A stretch of DNA of 64,000 bases from Candidatus Gastranaerophilales bacterium (GCA_944326475.1 CALVEC010000008.1:1-64000), one strand, 5' to 3'; counted from the stretch's first letter, positions 32,351-41,283 are shown. The notes: a model not told the origin generated them from the letters alone. Translations and numbers: made by a program.

Positions 32351-33460
32351 ATGGATTTTATTATTGCTTTTGTTGCGGGAATCTGTGTTGGTGCGGCAGC
32401 GGTTTGTGCAGTACAAAAATTTATATCAAAAAAAACGGTTGATGCATATTCAGATGTCTATGAAAAAATGCAAATGCAATTTGAAAACCTGTCTAACAAA
32501 ATCTATAAAGAAACTACAAACAACTTTTCCAATATGTCAAAAGAGCGGATTTCAGAGCTTCTTGAACCGTTCAGAGAAAAATTTGAAGAACTGAAAAAAC
32601 AGTCATTGCTCAATAATGAGCAGTTTGCAAAACTTGATATTCATATTAAAGACGTGCTTGAAACGGGTGCAAAGATTTGTATTGACACAAAGACGCTTGC
32701 AGCGTCGCTCAAGGGCGATAATATGGTTCAGGGTAAGTGGGGAGAGGTCATATTGGAGCGGGTTCTTGAACTCTCAGGACTGAGAAAAGGCGAGGAATAT
32801 GTTGTTCAAACCGCTTATTCTGTCGGAAGACCGGACGCAGCCGTACTCCTTCCTGATAACAAGGCTGTTTTTATTGATGCAAAAACAACACTGGCATCTT
32901 ATGAGTCCTATCTTGAGGCAAAAGACGAACAGGAAGCAAAGCAGTGTCTGGATGCTTTTAAGGCATCCGTGAAAACACACATTCAAAACCTTTCAAAAAA
33001 AGAATATTACAGCGCAGAGGAAGTTTTGTCACCCGAGTACGTGCTTATGTTTGTTCCGGTAGAAAGCTGTTACACTTTGCTTTTTGGCGGCAACAGCGAG
33101 CTTTGGGAACTTGCCTGGAAAAACAAGGTAATGCCTGTTTCTCCGTCGACATTGCTTGCCGCGTTAAAAATAATAAACAGTTTTAATATAGTAAACAGAC
33201 AGAATAAAAATGCCGGAGAAATTGCGGCTCTTGCCGGTAAAATGCTAGATAAATTTTCCGGATTGCTTAACGATTTGAACGGTCTGCAAAAAAATCTCTC
33301 GGCTGCCGTCACAAAACTAAACGGCAGAGACAGTATCATAAGTCAGGCGGAAAAAATGCGCGAGCTTGGCGCAAAATGTTCAAAAAACTTGCCGGTACTG
33401 AGTGTCAGAGAAACAAGTCCGGTTGAACCGCACACCCCGGAGGATGAAGCGGTTTTATAA
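32351..33460 (+). CDS. rmuC: RmuC-family DNA recombination protein
   Basis: A 369-residue protein started at ATG 32351 (MDFIIAF), with 'ggtagagaga' upstream. A longer start at 32312 would bury the N-terminal membrane span 'FIIAFVAGICVGAAAVCAV'. A coiled coil follows (about 30-110), then the nuclease-like RmuC domain: 'MVQGKWGEVILERVLELSGL', 'GRPDAAVLLPDNKAVFIDAK' with the PD-(D/E)xK core, and 'YVLMFVPVESCYTLLF'. RmuC limits inversion at short inverted repeats in E. coli. This is notable in a genome rich in inverted repeats, though a link is only inference. Confidence 0.9.
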   Translation: MDFIIAFVAGICVGAAAVCAVQKFISKKTVDAYSDVYEKMQMQFENLSNKIYKETTNNFSNMSKERISELLEPFREKFEELKKQSLLNNEQFAKLDIHIKDVLETGAKICIDTKTLAASLKGDNMVQGKWGEVILERVLELSGLRKGEEYVVQTAYSVGRPDAAVLLPDNKAVFIDAKTTLASYESYLEAKDEQEAKQCLDAFKASVKTHIQNLSKKEYYSAEEVLSPEYVLMFVPVESCYTLLFGGNSELWELAWKNKVMPVSPSTLLAALKIINSFNIVNRQNKNAGEIAALAGKMLDKFSGLLNDLNGLQKNLSAAVTKLNGRDSIISQAEKMRELGAKCSKNLPVLSVRETSPVEPHTPEDEAVL

Positions 33461-33512
33461 CTTAGCGGATAATTGGCTGGCTTGTTAAAAGCCAAAAAAA
33501 TTTCATTTAAAC

Positions 33513-33542
33513 TTGCCAAAAGACTGCTGTTTATTCTATAAT
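33513..33542 (+). promoter_or_regulatory. Promoter of the ybaB-recR operon
   Basis: 'TTGCCA' (33513-33518) and 'TATAAT' (33537-33542) with an 18-bp spacer. The ybaB ribosome-binding site 'aaagggagagg' is at 33560-33570. Confidence 0.7.
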
Positions 33543-33578
33543 TTATAATGCTAAAAATAAAAGGGAGAGGTTTACAAA

Positions 33579-33911
33579 ATGAATATAGCTCAAATGATGA
33601 AACAGGCTCAATTTATGCAAAAAAAGCTGCAAGAAGCACAAACAGAGCTTGAAAATACAGAGTTTAGCGCAGAAGCCGGAAACGGTTCGGTTAAGGTAGT
33701 ATGCGACGGTCAGGGATATTTTAAGTCAATTAAACTTCAAAAAGAAGCGCTAAATCCGGAAAATCCGTCATCAATCGATGATGATACGGTGGAAATGCTT
33801 GAAGACCTTATTTCAACAGCAATGAAACAGGCGCTTTCACAGGCAAATACCGCTAAAGAAGCAAAAATGAAGTCACTCACAGGCGGAATTAATATACCGG
33901 GTCTGTTCTAA
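33579..33911 (+). CDS. ybaB: YbaB/EbfC-family nucleoid-associated protein
   Basis: A 110-residue protein with the family's N-terminal helix 'MNIAQMMKQAQFMQKKLQEA', the central strands 'GSVKVVCDGQGYFKSIKL', and a C-terminal 'ISTAMKQALSQANTAKEAKM'. YbaB dimers form tweezer-like DNA-binding proteins. The stop codon overlaps the recR start (TAATG), the widespread ybaB-recR pairing. Confidence 0.93.
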   Translation: MNIAQMMKQAQFMQKKLQEAQTELENTEFSAEAGNGSVKVVCDGQGYFKSIKLQKEALNPENPSSIDDDTVEMLEDLISTAMKQALSQANTAKEAKMKSLTGGINIPGLF

Positions 33912-34510
33912 TGCAATACACAAAGCCGCTGGCTGTTTTGATAGATTATTTTCAACGCTTTCCGGGCATCGGTCCGAAGTCTGCGCAGCGTATTGCTTTT
34001 TACTTGTTAAAAATGCCGGAACACGAAGTTGAAAAATTTGCAAACGCAATGGTTACGGCAAAGCAGACCATTCACTACTGCGATATTTGCTTTAACATGT
34101 CAGCCTCTAATCCCTGTGAAATCTGTTCCGACACAAACCGTGACAGCTCTTTAATATGTGTTTGCGCCGAAACAAAAGATCTGGTTGCCATAGAAAACAC
34201 AAATGAATACAAAGGCAAATACCATGTACTGCAGGGATTGATTTCTCCGATTGAAGGAATCGGTGCTGACGACATCCGCATAAAAGAGCTTCTGCAGCGT
34301 ATTGCAAATAACGACGTAAAAGAAGTTATTCTGGCACTCGGTCCCTCTGTCGAAGGCGAAGCCACAAGTCTCTATTTGACCAAGCTTATAAAACCTTTTA
34401 ACGTAAAAATCAGCCGTATAGCTTTCGGCATTCCTGTCGGCTCCGATATTGAATATGCCGATGAGATTACACTTGCACGGGCAATTGAATGCAGAAGGGA
34501 AGTTCTGTAG
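33911..34510 (+). CDS. recR: Recombination protein RecR
   Basis: A 199-residue protein that with RecF/RecO loads RecA at gaps. Helix-hairpin-helix near residues 10-40 ('FQRFPGIGPKSAQRIAFYLL'), a four-Cys zinc finger ('CDIC' at about residue 57 and 'CEIC' about 13 residues later), and a Toprim domain ('LICVCAETKDLVAIENTNEY', 'EVILALGPSVEGEATSLYL') ending 'DEITLARAIECRREV'. Length and motifs are standard. It is the last gene of its operon, and repeats begin 40 bases later. Confidence 0.95.
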   Translation: MQYTKPLAVLIDYFQRFPGIGPKSAQRIAFYLLKMPEHEVEKFANAMVTAKQTIHYCDICFNMSASNPCEICSDTNRDSSLICVCAETKDLVAIENTNEYKGKYHVLQGLISPIEGIGADDIRIKELLQRIANNDVKEVILALGPSVEGEATSLYLTKLIKPFNVKISRIAFGIPVGSDIEYADEITLARAIECRREVL

Positions 34511-35274
34511 GTGCTGAATATTAGAGATTACGAAGGGAGTTAGGCAGGCATGTTGGGCATACTTGCCCGATGAAAGCCAACGCCGGCCGCCCCCTACGGG
34601 TCACTCCCCACCCTAACCCTCCCCAAGTTGGGGAGGAAGGACTCCGTCCGGAAGGTGACTAAATGTCACGTTACGGATGGAGGCAGGCTAAGTGAGAAAC
34701 GAAGTTTCTCCGTGCCGTATAAAAATTAAAAGAGAACTCCTTCCCCGACTTGGGGAGCTGATTTCCGGACGGACGACACGACCAAAGGGAGTTAGTCCGG
34801 GGAGTCGGATTTTCTGTAGGGCGGAGTCGAGCCCAAAGGGCGAGCGAGCCCGTAACATCTCGAGCTCCGTAGTGAGTGACAAAAATCCAAAGGATTTTGT
34901 AACGAACGTCAGGAGCGTAGAGAGCAGAATAATCCGTAAATGAACAAGACGGCAGCGCAGCACAAAAGGCGAAACTTTTCGAGCGAGAAGGAAATTCAAG
35001 ACAAGGCTGGGAAGGGGAACGGCAAAGAATAGCAGGTTGTGAAAATTTTAATTTACCGCAACAAAACTTCACTCTCCGGCGGGAGATGGAATAAAGTGCA
35101 AACCAAACGGGGGTTACAGGGGGTGTCACCCTACTTTGCTTTTTTATTACAAAATGTAAACTTTATTTTCTTTTACTATCAATTTCCCTGAAGTTATATT
35201 TTTTATATACAATAGAGGTAATACAAATATCAATCGCGAGAGAGAACAAAAATTATTGAGAGAGGAGATAAAAT
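34511..35274. repeat. Gene-free cluster of dispersed repeats between recR and the EF-hand gene
   Basis: Includes a copy of the 'catacttgcccga' unit (34556-34613), 'ccccaagttggggaggaag' (about 34621) and a unit inverted relative to 11024-11100 (34686-34755). It also contains the inverted long copy of the 'CTCGCTCGCTG' family (34796-35005), the 'TTGCGGTAAATT' palindrome (35035-35064) and 'aaacgggggttacagggggt' (about 35104). After 35150 the DNA becomes A+T-rich and 'gagagaggagataaaat' forms the next gene's ribosome-binding site. Confidence 0.85.
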
Positions 35275-35655
35275 ATGCCCATAACAGATTTAAGACCAAC
35301 AAATGCCTACGGTCAAAAAACTACATTTAATAAAACTGCTTTTTTTAAACATGTTATGAACACAGCATACGACACTAATGGTGATAAAACATTAAGCACA
35401 CAAGAAAAAGAGGTAATGCAAGAAGAAGAAAAGGCGGCACGTAAGAAATTAGAAGAAATGGGAATAGATAAGAAATATTGGGACCAGGCTACAGACATAC
35501 TATTGAAAAAAGTTGATTTTTCTAAAGGTAAATTCTTTAAATATTCAGATGTTTTGAAACTGGCGGAAGGACTGTCAAATAAAGCAGGCTTTAATAAGTT
35601 AACGGAAAAGCTTGCGCAGTTCGGTAATCCAGACCCTGCATACTTTTTCAATTAA
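35275..35655 (+). CDS. Small protein with one canonical EF-hand loop
   Basis: A 126-residue soluble protein. Residues 33-44 ('DTNGDKTLSTQE') form a complete 12-residue EF-hand calcium loop with Asp1, Asn3, Asp5, Thr7, Ser9 and Glu12 in place. The remainder is helical with 'MGIDKKYWDQATDILLKKVD' and 'KYSDVLKLAEGLSNKAGFNK'. The N-terminus 'MPITDLRPTNAYGQKTTFNK' resembles other lineage-type proteins here. It sits between a repeat cluster and a bidirectional terminator. A calcium-dependent role is inferred, and no partner is known. Confidence 0.65.
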   Translation: MPITDLRPTNAYGQKTTFNKTAFFKHVMNTAYDTNGDKTLSTQEKEVMQEEEKAARKKLEEMGIDKKYWDQATDILLKKVDFSKGKFFKYSDVLKLAEGLSNKAGFNKLTEKLAQFGNPDPAYFFN

Positions 35656-35663
35656 TAACACAT

Positions 35664-35698
35664 AAAAAACACCCTCAAAAATTTGAGGGTGTTTTTTT
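35664..35698. terminator. Bidirectional intrinsic terminator
   Basis: 'ACACCCTCAAA' and 'TTTGAGGGTGT' around 'aat' with an A-run on the left and a T-run on the right. It serves both the EF-hand gene and the leftward ribosomal operon, whose last gene rplR ends 26 bases away. Confidence 0.92.
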
Positions 35699-35723
35699 AT
35701 CTTACCGGCTAAAGCCGTATTTA

Positions 35724-36092
35724 TTAGAAGTTCAAACCTGCTTCCCTTGCAGCGTCTGCGAGTGCAGCAACTCTGCCGTGATAGAGGAAGCCGCCTCTGT
35801 CAAAAACGCAGTCTTTTACGCCGGCAGCAAGTGCTTTCTTTGCGATTGCTTCGCCAACTGCTTTTGCAGATTCAATATTACCGCCGTGAGCAAGGTTTGC
35901 TTTCAGGTCTTTATCAATTGAAGAAGCTGAGCAGATTGTAACACCTTTTACGTCATCAATAAGCTGAGCGTAAATGTGTTTTGTGCTTCTGTAAACAGCC
36001 AGTCTCGGAGCTTCTGCAGTTCCTGAGATTTTGAGTCTTACTCTCTGGTGTCTTTTTCTAGTTTGTTCTTTTCTGTTTTTTGTTCCAATCAT
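35724..36092 (-). CDS. rplR: 50S ribosomal protein L18
   Basis: A 122-residue protein with '[20 protein letters not shown]', '[14 protein letters not shown]' and the end '[20 protein letters not shown]', all typical. L18 binds 5S rRNA. Unusually, it is the last gene of the cluster: rpsE, rplO and secY, which normally follow, are not there and a terminator closes the unit. Confidence 0.97.
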   Translation of the reverse strand: MIGTKNRKEQTRKRHQRVRLKISGTAEAPRLAVYRSTKHIYAQLIDDVKGVTICSASSIDKDLKANLAHGGNIESAKAVGEAIAKKALAAGVKDCVFDRGGFLYHGRVAALADAAREAGLNF

Positions 36093-36171
36093 TTTTCTTT
36101 CCTTTCACCGAAGCCTTCTTACTTTGAATTTTGATTTTATACAAACATTCTATAAGGGCTTATGCCGGCTT

Positions 36172-36489
36172 TTATACTGTAACAACGAATTGTTTTGCTT
36201 CTTTTTGAACGAACTGTTCTGCCGCATTGGAGTCAATATCCTTTAACAGTGAATAATCTCTAAAGGAATTATCCGTAAATATTCTCAGCCCCTCCGGGTA
36301 TAATCCGCCGTAAGGTCTGGCGTAGGTATTAACGAACTCAACTCTGTCAACAAAAACTACGCTGCGGTTGCGAAAAGTGGTAGCCTGATCTTTTTCAATG
36401 CGTTTTTCGACTTGTTCTTTCGGGGTACTAAGCCCTTGTTTGTAACGTATATCGAATATTTTACCGAATGATACGGGATTTACTTTCAT
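36172..36489 (-). CDS. Lineage-type small protein inserted in the ribosomal operon
   Basis: A 105-residue protein with the N-terminus 'MKVNPVSFGKIFDIRYKQGL' and no ribosomal protein similarity that I can see. The middle has 'NRSVVFVDRVEFVNTYARPY' and 'GLRIFTDNSFRDY', and the end is 'KQFVVTV'. It lies between rplF (9-base gap) and rplR (80 bases) on the same strand, so it must be transcribed with them. The 'PVSFG' start is shared with other unknown proteins in the window. Function unknown. Confidence 0.75.
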   Translation of the reverse strand: MKVNPVSFGKIFDIRYKQGLSTPKEQVEKRIEKDQATTFRNRSVVFVDRVEFVNTYARPYGGLYPEGLRIFTDNSFRDYSLLKDIDSNAAEQFVQKEAKQFVVTV

Positions 36490-36498
36490 GGCTGCCCC

Positions 36499-37038
36499 TT
36501 ACTTCTTACCTGTTTTACCGGCTTTACGTCTGATGTATTCGCCTTCGTACTTGATACCTTTACCTTTGTAAACTTCAGGAGGTCTCTTTCCTCTGATTTC
36601 TGCGGCAACATCACCGACAAGCTGTTTGTTGGCACCTTTTACAGTGATTTTTGTGTTATTTTCAACAGTGATAGTGATACCCTGCGGAGGTTCTACTTTT
36701 ACGGGGTGAGAATAACCGAGCGCAAGGTTCAATACTGTACCTTCCATATTTGCACGGTAGCCGACGCCGTTGATTTCAAGTTTCTTTTCAAAACCGTGTT
36801 TTACGCCTTGAACAGCGTTATTAACGAGAGTTCTGGACAAGCCCCAGAGTGAGCGGGATTTTCTGTCGTCCTGAACTTTAGCTAATACAACGTGATTATC
36901 TTCTAATTTAACGGAAATTTCGGGGCATACAGTGACAGTCTCTGTACCGAGCGGTCCTTTGGCAGTGACGGTCTGACCGTCGATTTTAACTTCGACGCCT
37001 TCCGGAATTTCAACAGGTTTTTTACCTATACGTGACAT
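36499..37038 (-). CDS. rplF: 50S ribosomal protein L6
   Basis: A 179-residue protein started at ATG 37038 ('MSRIGKKPVEIPEGVEV'), with 'agaaggagataaaa' upstream. The frame extends ten residues farther upstream but those are not L6. Two alpha/beta repeats and the end 'RGKRPPEVYKGKGIKYEGEY' are complete. It binds near the GTPase centre of 23S rRNA. Confidence 0.97.
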   Translation of the reverse strand: MSRIGKKPVEIPEGVEVKIDGQTVTAKGPLGTETVTVCPEISVKLEDNHVVLAKVQDDRKSRSLWGLSRTLVNNAVQGVKHGFEKKLEINGVGYRANMEGTVLNLALGYSHPVKVEPPQGITITVENNTKITVKGANKQLVGDVAAEIRGKRPPEVYKGKGIKYEGEYIRRKAGKTGKK

Positions 37039-37146
37039 TTTTATCTCCTTCTTGCTCGCCAGCCCCAAACTGTTTTATTTTCAGTCTTTTCTATTCTCAA
37101 TCCCGGGCTTGCTCGCTAATTTTTAACTAACTAATAAAGATGGGGA

Positions 37147-37542
37147 CTACCATACATAGCAGAGGATTTCTCCGCCGATGTTTTCTTTTCTGGCTTTTCT
37201 GTCTGTCATCAAGCCTTTGCTGGTAGAAATAATAGCTATTCCCAAGCCGCCGAATACCTGCGGAAGGTTTTTAGCTTTGCAATATATTCTGAGACCTGTT
37301 TTTGAAACCCTTTTCAGGTTTGAAATTACAGGTTTATTCTTTTCATCGTATTTCAAGGTGATAGAAAGGACTTTGAATTTTCCTGATTCTTTTTCTGTGA
37401 AATCAGTGATATATCCTTCTTCTTTCAAAACTTTAGCCAGTTCGAGTTTTAATTTTGAACTCGGCATTTCAACTTCCGGATGAGAAACGATGTTTGCGTT
37501 TCTGATTCTTGTGAGCATATCTGCTATCGGATCTGTGTACAT
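37147..37542 (-). CDS. rpsH: 30S ribosomal protein S8
   Basis: A 131-residue protein started at ATG 37542 ('[20 protein letters not shown]'), with 'aaaaaggaaaataaa' upstream. It ends '[18 protein letters not shown]', complete. S8 is a primary 16S rRNA binder and in E. coli the translational repressor of the spc operon. Whether it does so here cannot be seen. Confidence 0.97.
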   Translation of the reverse strand: MYTDPIADMLTRIRNANIVSHPEVEMPSSKLKLELAKVLKEEGYITDFTEKESGKFKVLSITLKYDEKNKPVISNLKRVSKTGLRIYCKAKNLPQVFGGLGIAIISTSKGLMTDRKARKENIGGEILCYVW

Positions 37543-37727
37543 TTTATTTTCCTTTTTCTTGCGGGCACTCAATTTTCAAAGCCGGGGCGATTATACAGCC
37601 GCCTTTTATAAACTGATTCCCTTACTACTTACTAAAACTTTGCAAAGCAGGTACTAAGCCTGCCGCCGTAACGCCGGAGCCGCAAATGCGCCCCTGCCTG
37701 TCTAGCAGTATAGTCAAGAACAAATTG

Positions 37728-37934
37728 TTACCAACTTGCTTTAACTACACCGGGTAACAAGCCTTCATGCGCCATTTTTCTCAGGCAGATTCTGCAAAGA
37801 CCGAAATCTCTGTGAAATCCGTGAGGACGTCCGCATACAGAACATCTGTTATGGAGTCTTACTCTCGGGTATTTGCCCTTTGATACGAGCAATTCTCTTT
37901 TTTGTTCTTTAGCTATCATTGCTTTTTTAGCCAC
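37728..37934 (-). CDS. rpsN: 30S ribosomal protein S14, zinc-binding type
   Basis: A 68-residue protein with 'CSVC' (32-35) and 'CRIC' (48-51), the four zinc ligands of the C+ form, and the end '[17 protein letters not shown]'. It is several residues longer at the N-terminus than the common 61-residue form. Its place between rplE and rpsH matches the E. coli/Bacillus order. A 185-bp spacer with no gene separates it from rpsH. Confidence 0.96.
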   Translation of the reverse strand: MAKKAMIAKEQKRELLVSKGKYPRVRLHNRCSVCGRPHGFHRDFGLCRICLRKMAHEGLLPGVVKASW

Positions 37935-38014
37935 GATTAATTTCTCCTTTTTGTATTTATTCCGCCAATTTAGCGGCTTTAAATTGTTTTTTTTGTCTTT
38001 AAGCTGCTTTCAGC

Positions 38015-38575
38015 TTAGTTGTGTGATTTTTTCTTGAAAGGCATTCCGAGTTCCGCAAGGAGTGCTCTCGCTTCTTCATCAGTTTTTGCTGTTGTGATGA
38101 TAGAAATGTTCATACCTTTTACAAGATCAACTTCATCGTATGTAATCTCAGGGAACAAAGATTGTTCTTTCAACCCTAATGTATAATTGCCTCTGCCGTC
38201 AAAACTTTTAGAAGACACGCCTCTAAAGTCACGGATTCTGGGGAGTACAACACAAATTAATTTTTGCAGGAAGTCATACATTCTTTCGCCGCGGAGTGTA
38301 ACCATTGCGCCGACCGGCATGCCTTCTCTGAGCTTAAAAGATGCGATTGATTTTTTTGCTCTGGTAATTACCGCTTTTTGACCTGCAATTTTTGTCAATT
38401 GAGCAACGATACTTTCAGCAAGTTTTGAATTGTGGCAAGCTTCACCGACACCCATGTTGATAACGATTTTATCAAGTTTCGGAATCTGGTGTACGTTGTC
38501 ATAACCAAACTGGGATTTGAGTGCATCTTTAACTTCTTCGTTGTATTTAACTTTTAAATCTTTAGTTACTGTCAT
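38015..38575 (-). CDS. rplE: 50S ribosomal protein L5
   Basis: A 186-residue protein started at ATG 38575 ('[20 protein letters not shown]'), with 'aaaaaaggaa' upstream. Family motifs are '[13 protein letters not shown]', '[20 protein letters not shown]' and '[19 protein letters not shown]'. It binds 5S rRNA with L18. Confidence 0.97.
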   Translation of the reverse strand: MTVTKDLKVKYNEEVKDALKSQFGYDNVHQIPKLDKIVINMGVGEACHNSKLAESIVAQLTKIAGQKAVITRAKKSIASFKLREGMPVGAMVTLRGERMYDFLQKLICVVLPRIRDFRGVSSKSFDGRGNYTLGLKEQSLFPEITYDEVDLVKGMNISIITTAKTDEEARALLAELGMPFKKKSHN

Positions 38576-38652
38576 TTCCTTTTTTCCTTCCGTAGAATGC
38601 ATCTTCATTCACGGTAAAATTATACCTCAAACAAGATGCCCATACTTATGTG

Positions 38653-39003
38653 TTACGCGTCAATATGTTCGCCGCATTTTTTGCAAACACGGACTTTTTT
38701 ACCGTCAACGATTTCATGTTTAACACGAGTAGCTTTTTCGCAGCTCTGGCAGTAAATCATAACTTTTGATGAATCCATCGGAGCTTCGATATCGATAAGA
38801 CCGCCCTGAATACCAGCCATAGGATTGGGTTTCTGGGCTTTTTTAATCATGTTGGCTCCTTCAACAATTACCTTGTTTTCAGATGCAACAATTTTTTTGA
38901 TATTACCGATTTTGCCTCTGTCTTTGCCGGCTGTAACGATTACTCTGTCACCGGTTTTTACATGCAAATCGTGTTTTTCAATTTGTTTTTTTGTGTTTCT
39001 CAT
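38653..39003 (-). CDS. rplX: 50S ribosomal protein L24
   Basis: A 116-residue protein with the KOW motif 'KTGDRVIVTAGKDRGKIGNI' and 'VIVEGANMIKKAQKP'. The C-terminus carries two Cys pairs ('CQSC', 'CKKC') forming a probable zinc ribbon, as in many L24 proteins. It starts assembly of the large subunit. Confidence 0.96.
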   Translation of the reverse strand: MRNTKKQIEKHDLHVKTGDRVIVTAGKDRGKIGNIKKIVASENKVIVEGANMIKKAQKPNPMAGIQGGLIDIEAPMDSSKVMIYCQSCEKATRVKHEIVDGKKVRVCKKCGEHIDA

Positions 39004-39081
39004 TTTCTTGTATCCTTAATTATTAATTTATAGGAATTGTCTATTTTGCAAAGTCTGACATTAAAATCAGGCTTTACTCAA

Positions 39082-39450
39082 CTAAATAACTTCGGGAGCA
39101 AGGGAGATAATCTTCATGAAGTTCTTTTCGCGAAGTTCTCTTGCAACCGGTCCAAATACACGGGTACCTCTCGGGTTGCCGTCTTTGTTGATAATAACAG
39201 CTGCATTTTCATCAAATCTGATAACAGAGCCGTCAGCACGTTTGATGTCAGCTTTTGTTCTGACAACTACAGCTTTAACAACTTCAGATTTTTTTACAGC
39301 CATATTAGGAGTAGCGTCTTTAACAGTCGCTACGATTACATCACCGACGTGAGCATATTTTTTGTTTGAACTGCCCATTACACGTATGCACAAAAGTTCT
39401 TTTGCGCCTGTGTTGTCAGCTACGACTAATCTGGTTTCTGGTTGTATCAT
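39082..39450 (-). CDS. rplN: 50S ribosomal protein L14
   Basis: A 122-residue protein, the standard length, beginning '[20 protein letters not shown]' and ending '[12 protein letters not shown]'. Highly conserved '[20 protein letters not shown]' is intact. It forms bridge contacts with the small subunit. Confidence 0.97.
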   Translation of the reverse strand: MIQPETRLVVADNTGAKELLCIRVMGSSNKKYAHVGDVIVATVKDATPNMAVKKSEVVKAVVVRTKADIKRADGSVIRFDENAAVIINKDGNPRGTRVFGPVARELREKNFMKIISLAPEVI

Positions 39451-39560
39451 TGTTACTTATCCTTATACTTAAATTATCGGAATCTTTGCCGCCGGGATTT
39501 ATCCCGAACGGCTTTGGCTCAACTGCCGGTTTAAGGCAGTCTCTGCCTAACACACCTAAA

Positions 39561-39806
39561 CTAGTTTGCTTTTTCTACGATTTGAGCAACATTCCAGCGT
39601 TTTGCGCCTGAAATGGGTTTTGATTCCACAATTCTCACTACGTCGCCTACACCGCAAGCATTTTCTGCATCATGTGCTTTATAGTTTTTTGTAGTTTCTA
39701 TAATCTTGTGGTATTTAGGGTGCTTGTTGTATTCTGCCACTTTAACAACGGCAGTTTTATCCATTTTGTTGCTAATTACAACACCTTGTTTTTCTTTCTT
39801 CGGCAT
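39561..39806 (-). CDS. rpsQ: 30S ribosomal protein S17
   Basis: An 81-residue protein with 'KQGVVISNKMDKTAVVKVAE', 'KYHKIIETTKNYKAHDAENA' and 'GDVVRIVESKPISGAKRWNV'. Complete. It begins one base after the rpmC stop, so the two are translationally linked. Confidence 0.97.
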   Translation of the reverse strand: MPKKEKQGVVISNKMDKTAVVKVAEYNKHPKYHKIIETTKNYKAHDAENACGVGDVVRIVESKPISGAKRWNVAQIVEKAN

Positions 39807-39807
39807 C

Positions 39808-40002
39808 TTACTTTACCTCTGACTTTTCTTTAATAACTGTCTTAGCCTGAGCAATGACTGTTCTGAGTTTTCCGATTTCAGCAGTGTTTTCGAGTTTCTG
39901 CAAAGCTTTTTGCATTCTCAAATCCAAAAGCTGTTTTTTGGAATCTTTAATCAGTTCTAAAAGCTCATCTATAGATTTTTCTCTGATTTCTTGTAACTTC
40001 AT
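39808..40002 (-). CDS. rpmC: 50S ribosomal protein L29
   Basis: A 64-residue helical protein ('MKLQEIREKSIDELLELIKD', 'IGKLRTVIAQAKTVIKEK') typical of L29, near the peptide exit tunnel. Its place between rplP and rpsQ is the universal one. Confidence 0.95.
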   Translation of the reverse strand: MKLQEIREKSIDELLELIKDSKKQLLDLRMQKALQKLENTAEIGKLRTVIAQAKTVIKEKSEVK

Positions 40003-40087
40003 TTTTTTGTCCTTATAGTTTTTTAATTATTTTCCTCACCGGCAGGAGAGGGGGCAAAAAGTATCCGTTAAGATTAGACCGAACGGA

Positions 40088-40510
40088 TTAAGCTTCAGCC
40101 TGTGCTTCTTTTTCAATAACTTTCACTTTGATAGGAAGTTTTTGTGCAGCAAGCTCAAGAGCTTCTATAGCTGTTTCTCTGACAGGGAAGTCGATTTCAA
40201 ACAACACTCTGTTAGGTTTAACAACAGCTACCCAGTATTCCGGAGAGCCTTTACCCTTACCCATACGAGTTTCAGCAGGTTTTGCAGTAATGGGTTTGTC
40301 AGGGAAAATTTTAATCCAGACGTTACCGCCTCTTTTAATGTTACGTGTCATAGCACGTCTTGCTGCTTCTATTTGTCTTGAGGTAATCCAGGCAGGTTCA
40401 CAGGCAATCAAACCGAATGAACCGAACTCGAGTTTTGTACCGCGAGTTTCGTGACCTTTTCTGTTACCTTTCATTTTTTTACGATATTTAGTTTTTTTGG
40501 GCATTAACAT
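40088..40510 (-). CDS. rplP: 50S ribosomal protein L16
   Basis: A 140-residue protein beginning '[20 protein letters not shown]' with conserved '[20 protein letters not shown]' and '[20 protein letters not shown]'. It organises the A site and is complete. Confidence 0.97.
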   Translation of the reverse strand: MLMPKKTKYRKKMKGNRKGHETRGTKLEFGSFGLIACEPAWITSRQIEAARRAMTRNIKRGGNVWIKIFPDKPITAKPAETRMGKGKGSPEYWVAVVKPNRVLFEIDFPVRETAIEALELAAQKLPIKVKVIEKEAQAEA

Positions 40511-40540
40511 TTTTGTTTTTCGCTCCTAATTATTATTAAC

Positions 40541-41272
40541 TTATTCTTCAGTTTGAACGGCTTTTCTTCTTCTTCTGCCGCCGACGGGTTTTTCTTCAGT
40601 ACCTGTAGCTTTTTTAGTCTTTACGTTGCTGTCAGCTTTTTCACCCGGCATAAGGTTTCCTTTGAAAATCCAAACCTTAACGCCGATTTTACCCATGATT
40701 GTGTCAGCTTCAGCAAAACCGTAGTCAACATCAGCTCTCAAAGTCTGCAGAGGGATTCTGCCTTCTTTAACCCATTCGCTTCTGGCGATTTCTGCACCGC
40801 CCAAACGTCCGGATACCATAATTTTGATACCTTGAACACCTGACCTCATTGTTCTTTGAACAGCTTGCTTCATAGCGCGTCTGAACGCAATACGTTTTTC
40901 AAGCTGGAGAGCAATTGATTCAGAAACGAGTTGAGCGTCTGCGTCAATTCTTGCAACTTCAACAACGTCAATTGAAACTGTTCTCTTAACGAGTTTTGCT
41001 ACATCATTTCTCAAATCATCAATACCTTGACCGCCTCTGCCGACCACGATACCGGGTTTTGCAGTAACAACGGTGATATTTACGTTTTGAGCTTTTCTGG
41101 CAATCAAGATTTTTGATATGCCGGCTGTGTATAATCTTTTCTTAATATATTTTCTGATTTTTTTGTCTTCAGCAACGAACTCCGGGTAATCTTTCTTTTT
41201 TGCAAACCATGTGCTTTCCCAAGGTTCGATAATTCCGACTCTAAATCCTTTTGGATGTGTTTTCTGTCCCAA
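40541..41272 (-). CDS. rpsC: 30S ribosomal protein S3
   Basis: A 243-residue protein with 'MGQKTHPKGFRVGIIEPWES', a KH domain ('NVNITVVTAKPGIVVGRGGQ') and 'RTMRSGVQGIKIMVSGRLGG'. The C-terminal extension after about residue 210 is Lys/Arg/Glu-rich and probably disordered. Sits at the mRNA entry tunnel. Confidence 0.97.
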   Translation of the reverse strand: MGQKTHPKGFRVGIIEPWESTWFAKKKDYPEFVAEDKKIRKYIKKRLYTAGISKILIARKAQNVNITVVTAKPGIVVGRGGQGIDDLRNDVAKLVKRTVSIDVVEVARIDADAQLVSESIALQLEKRIAFRRAMKQAVQRTMRSGVQGIKIMVSGRLGGAEIARSEWVKEGRIPLQTLRADVDYGFAEADTIMGKIGVKVWIFKGNLMPGEKADSNVKTKKATGTEEKPVGGRRRRKAVQTEE

Positions 41273-41283
41273 GGTAAGCCTCC

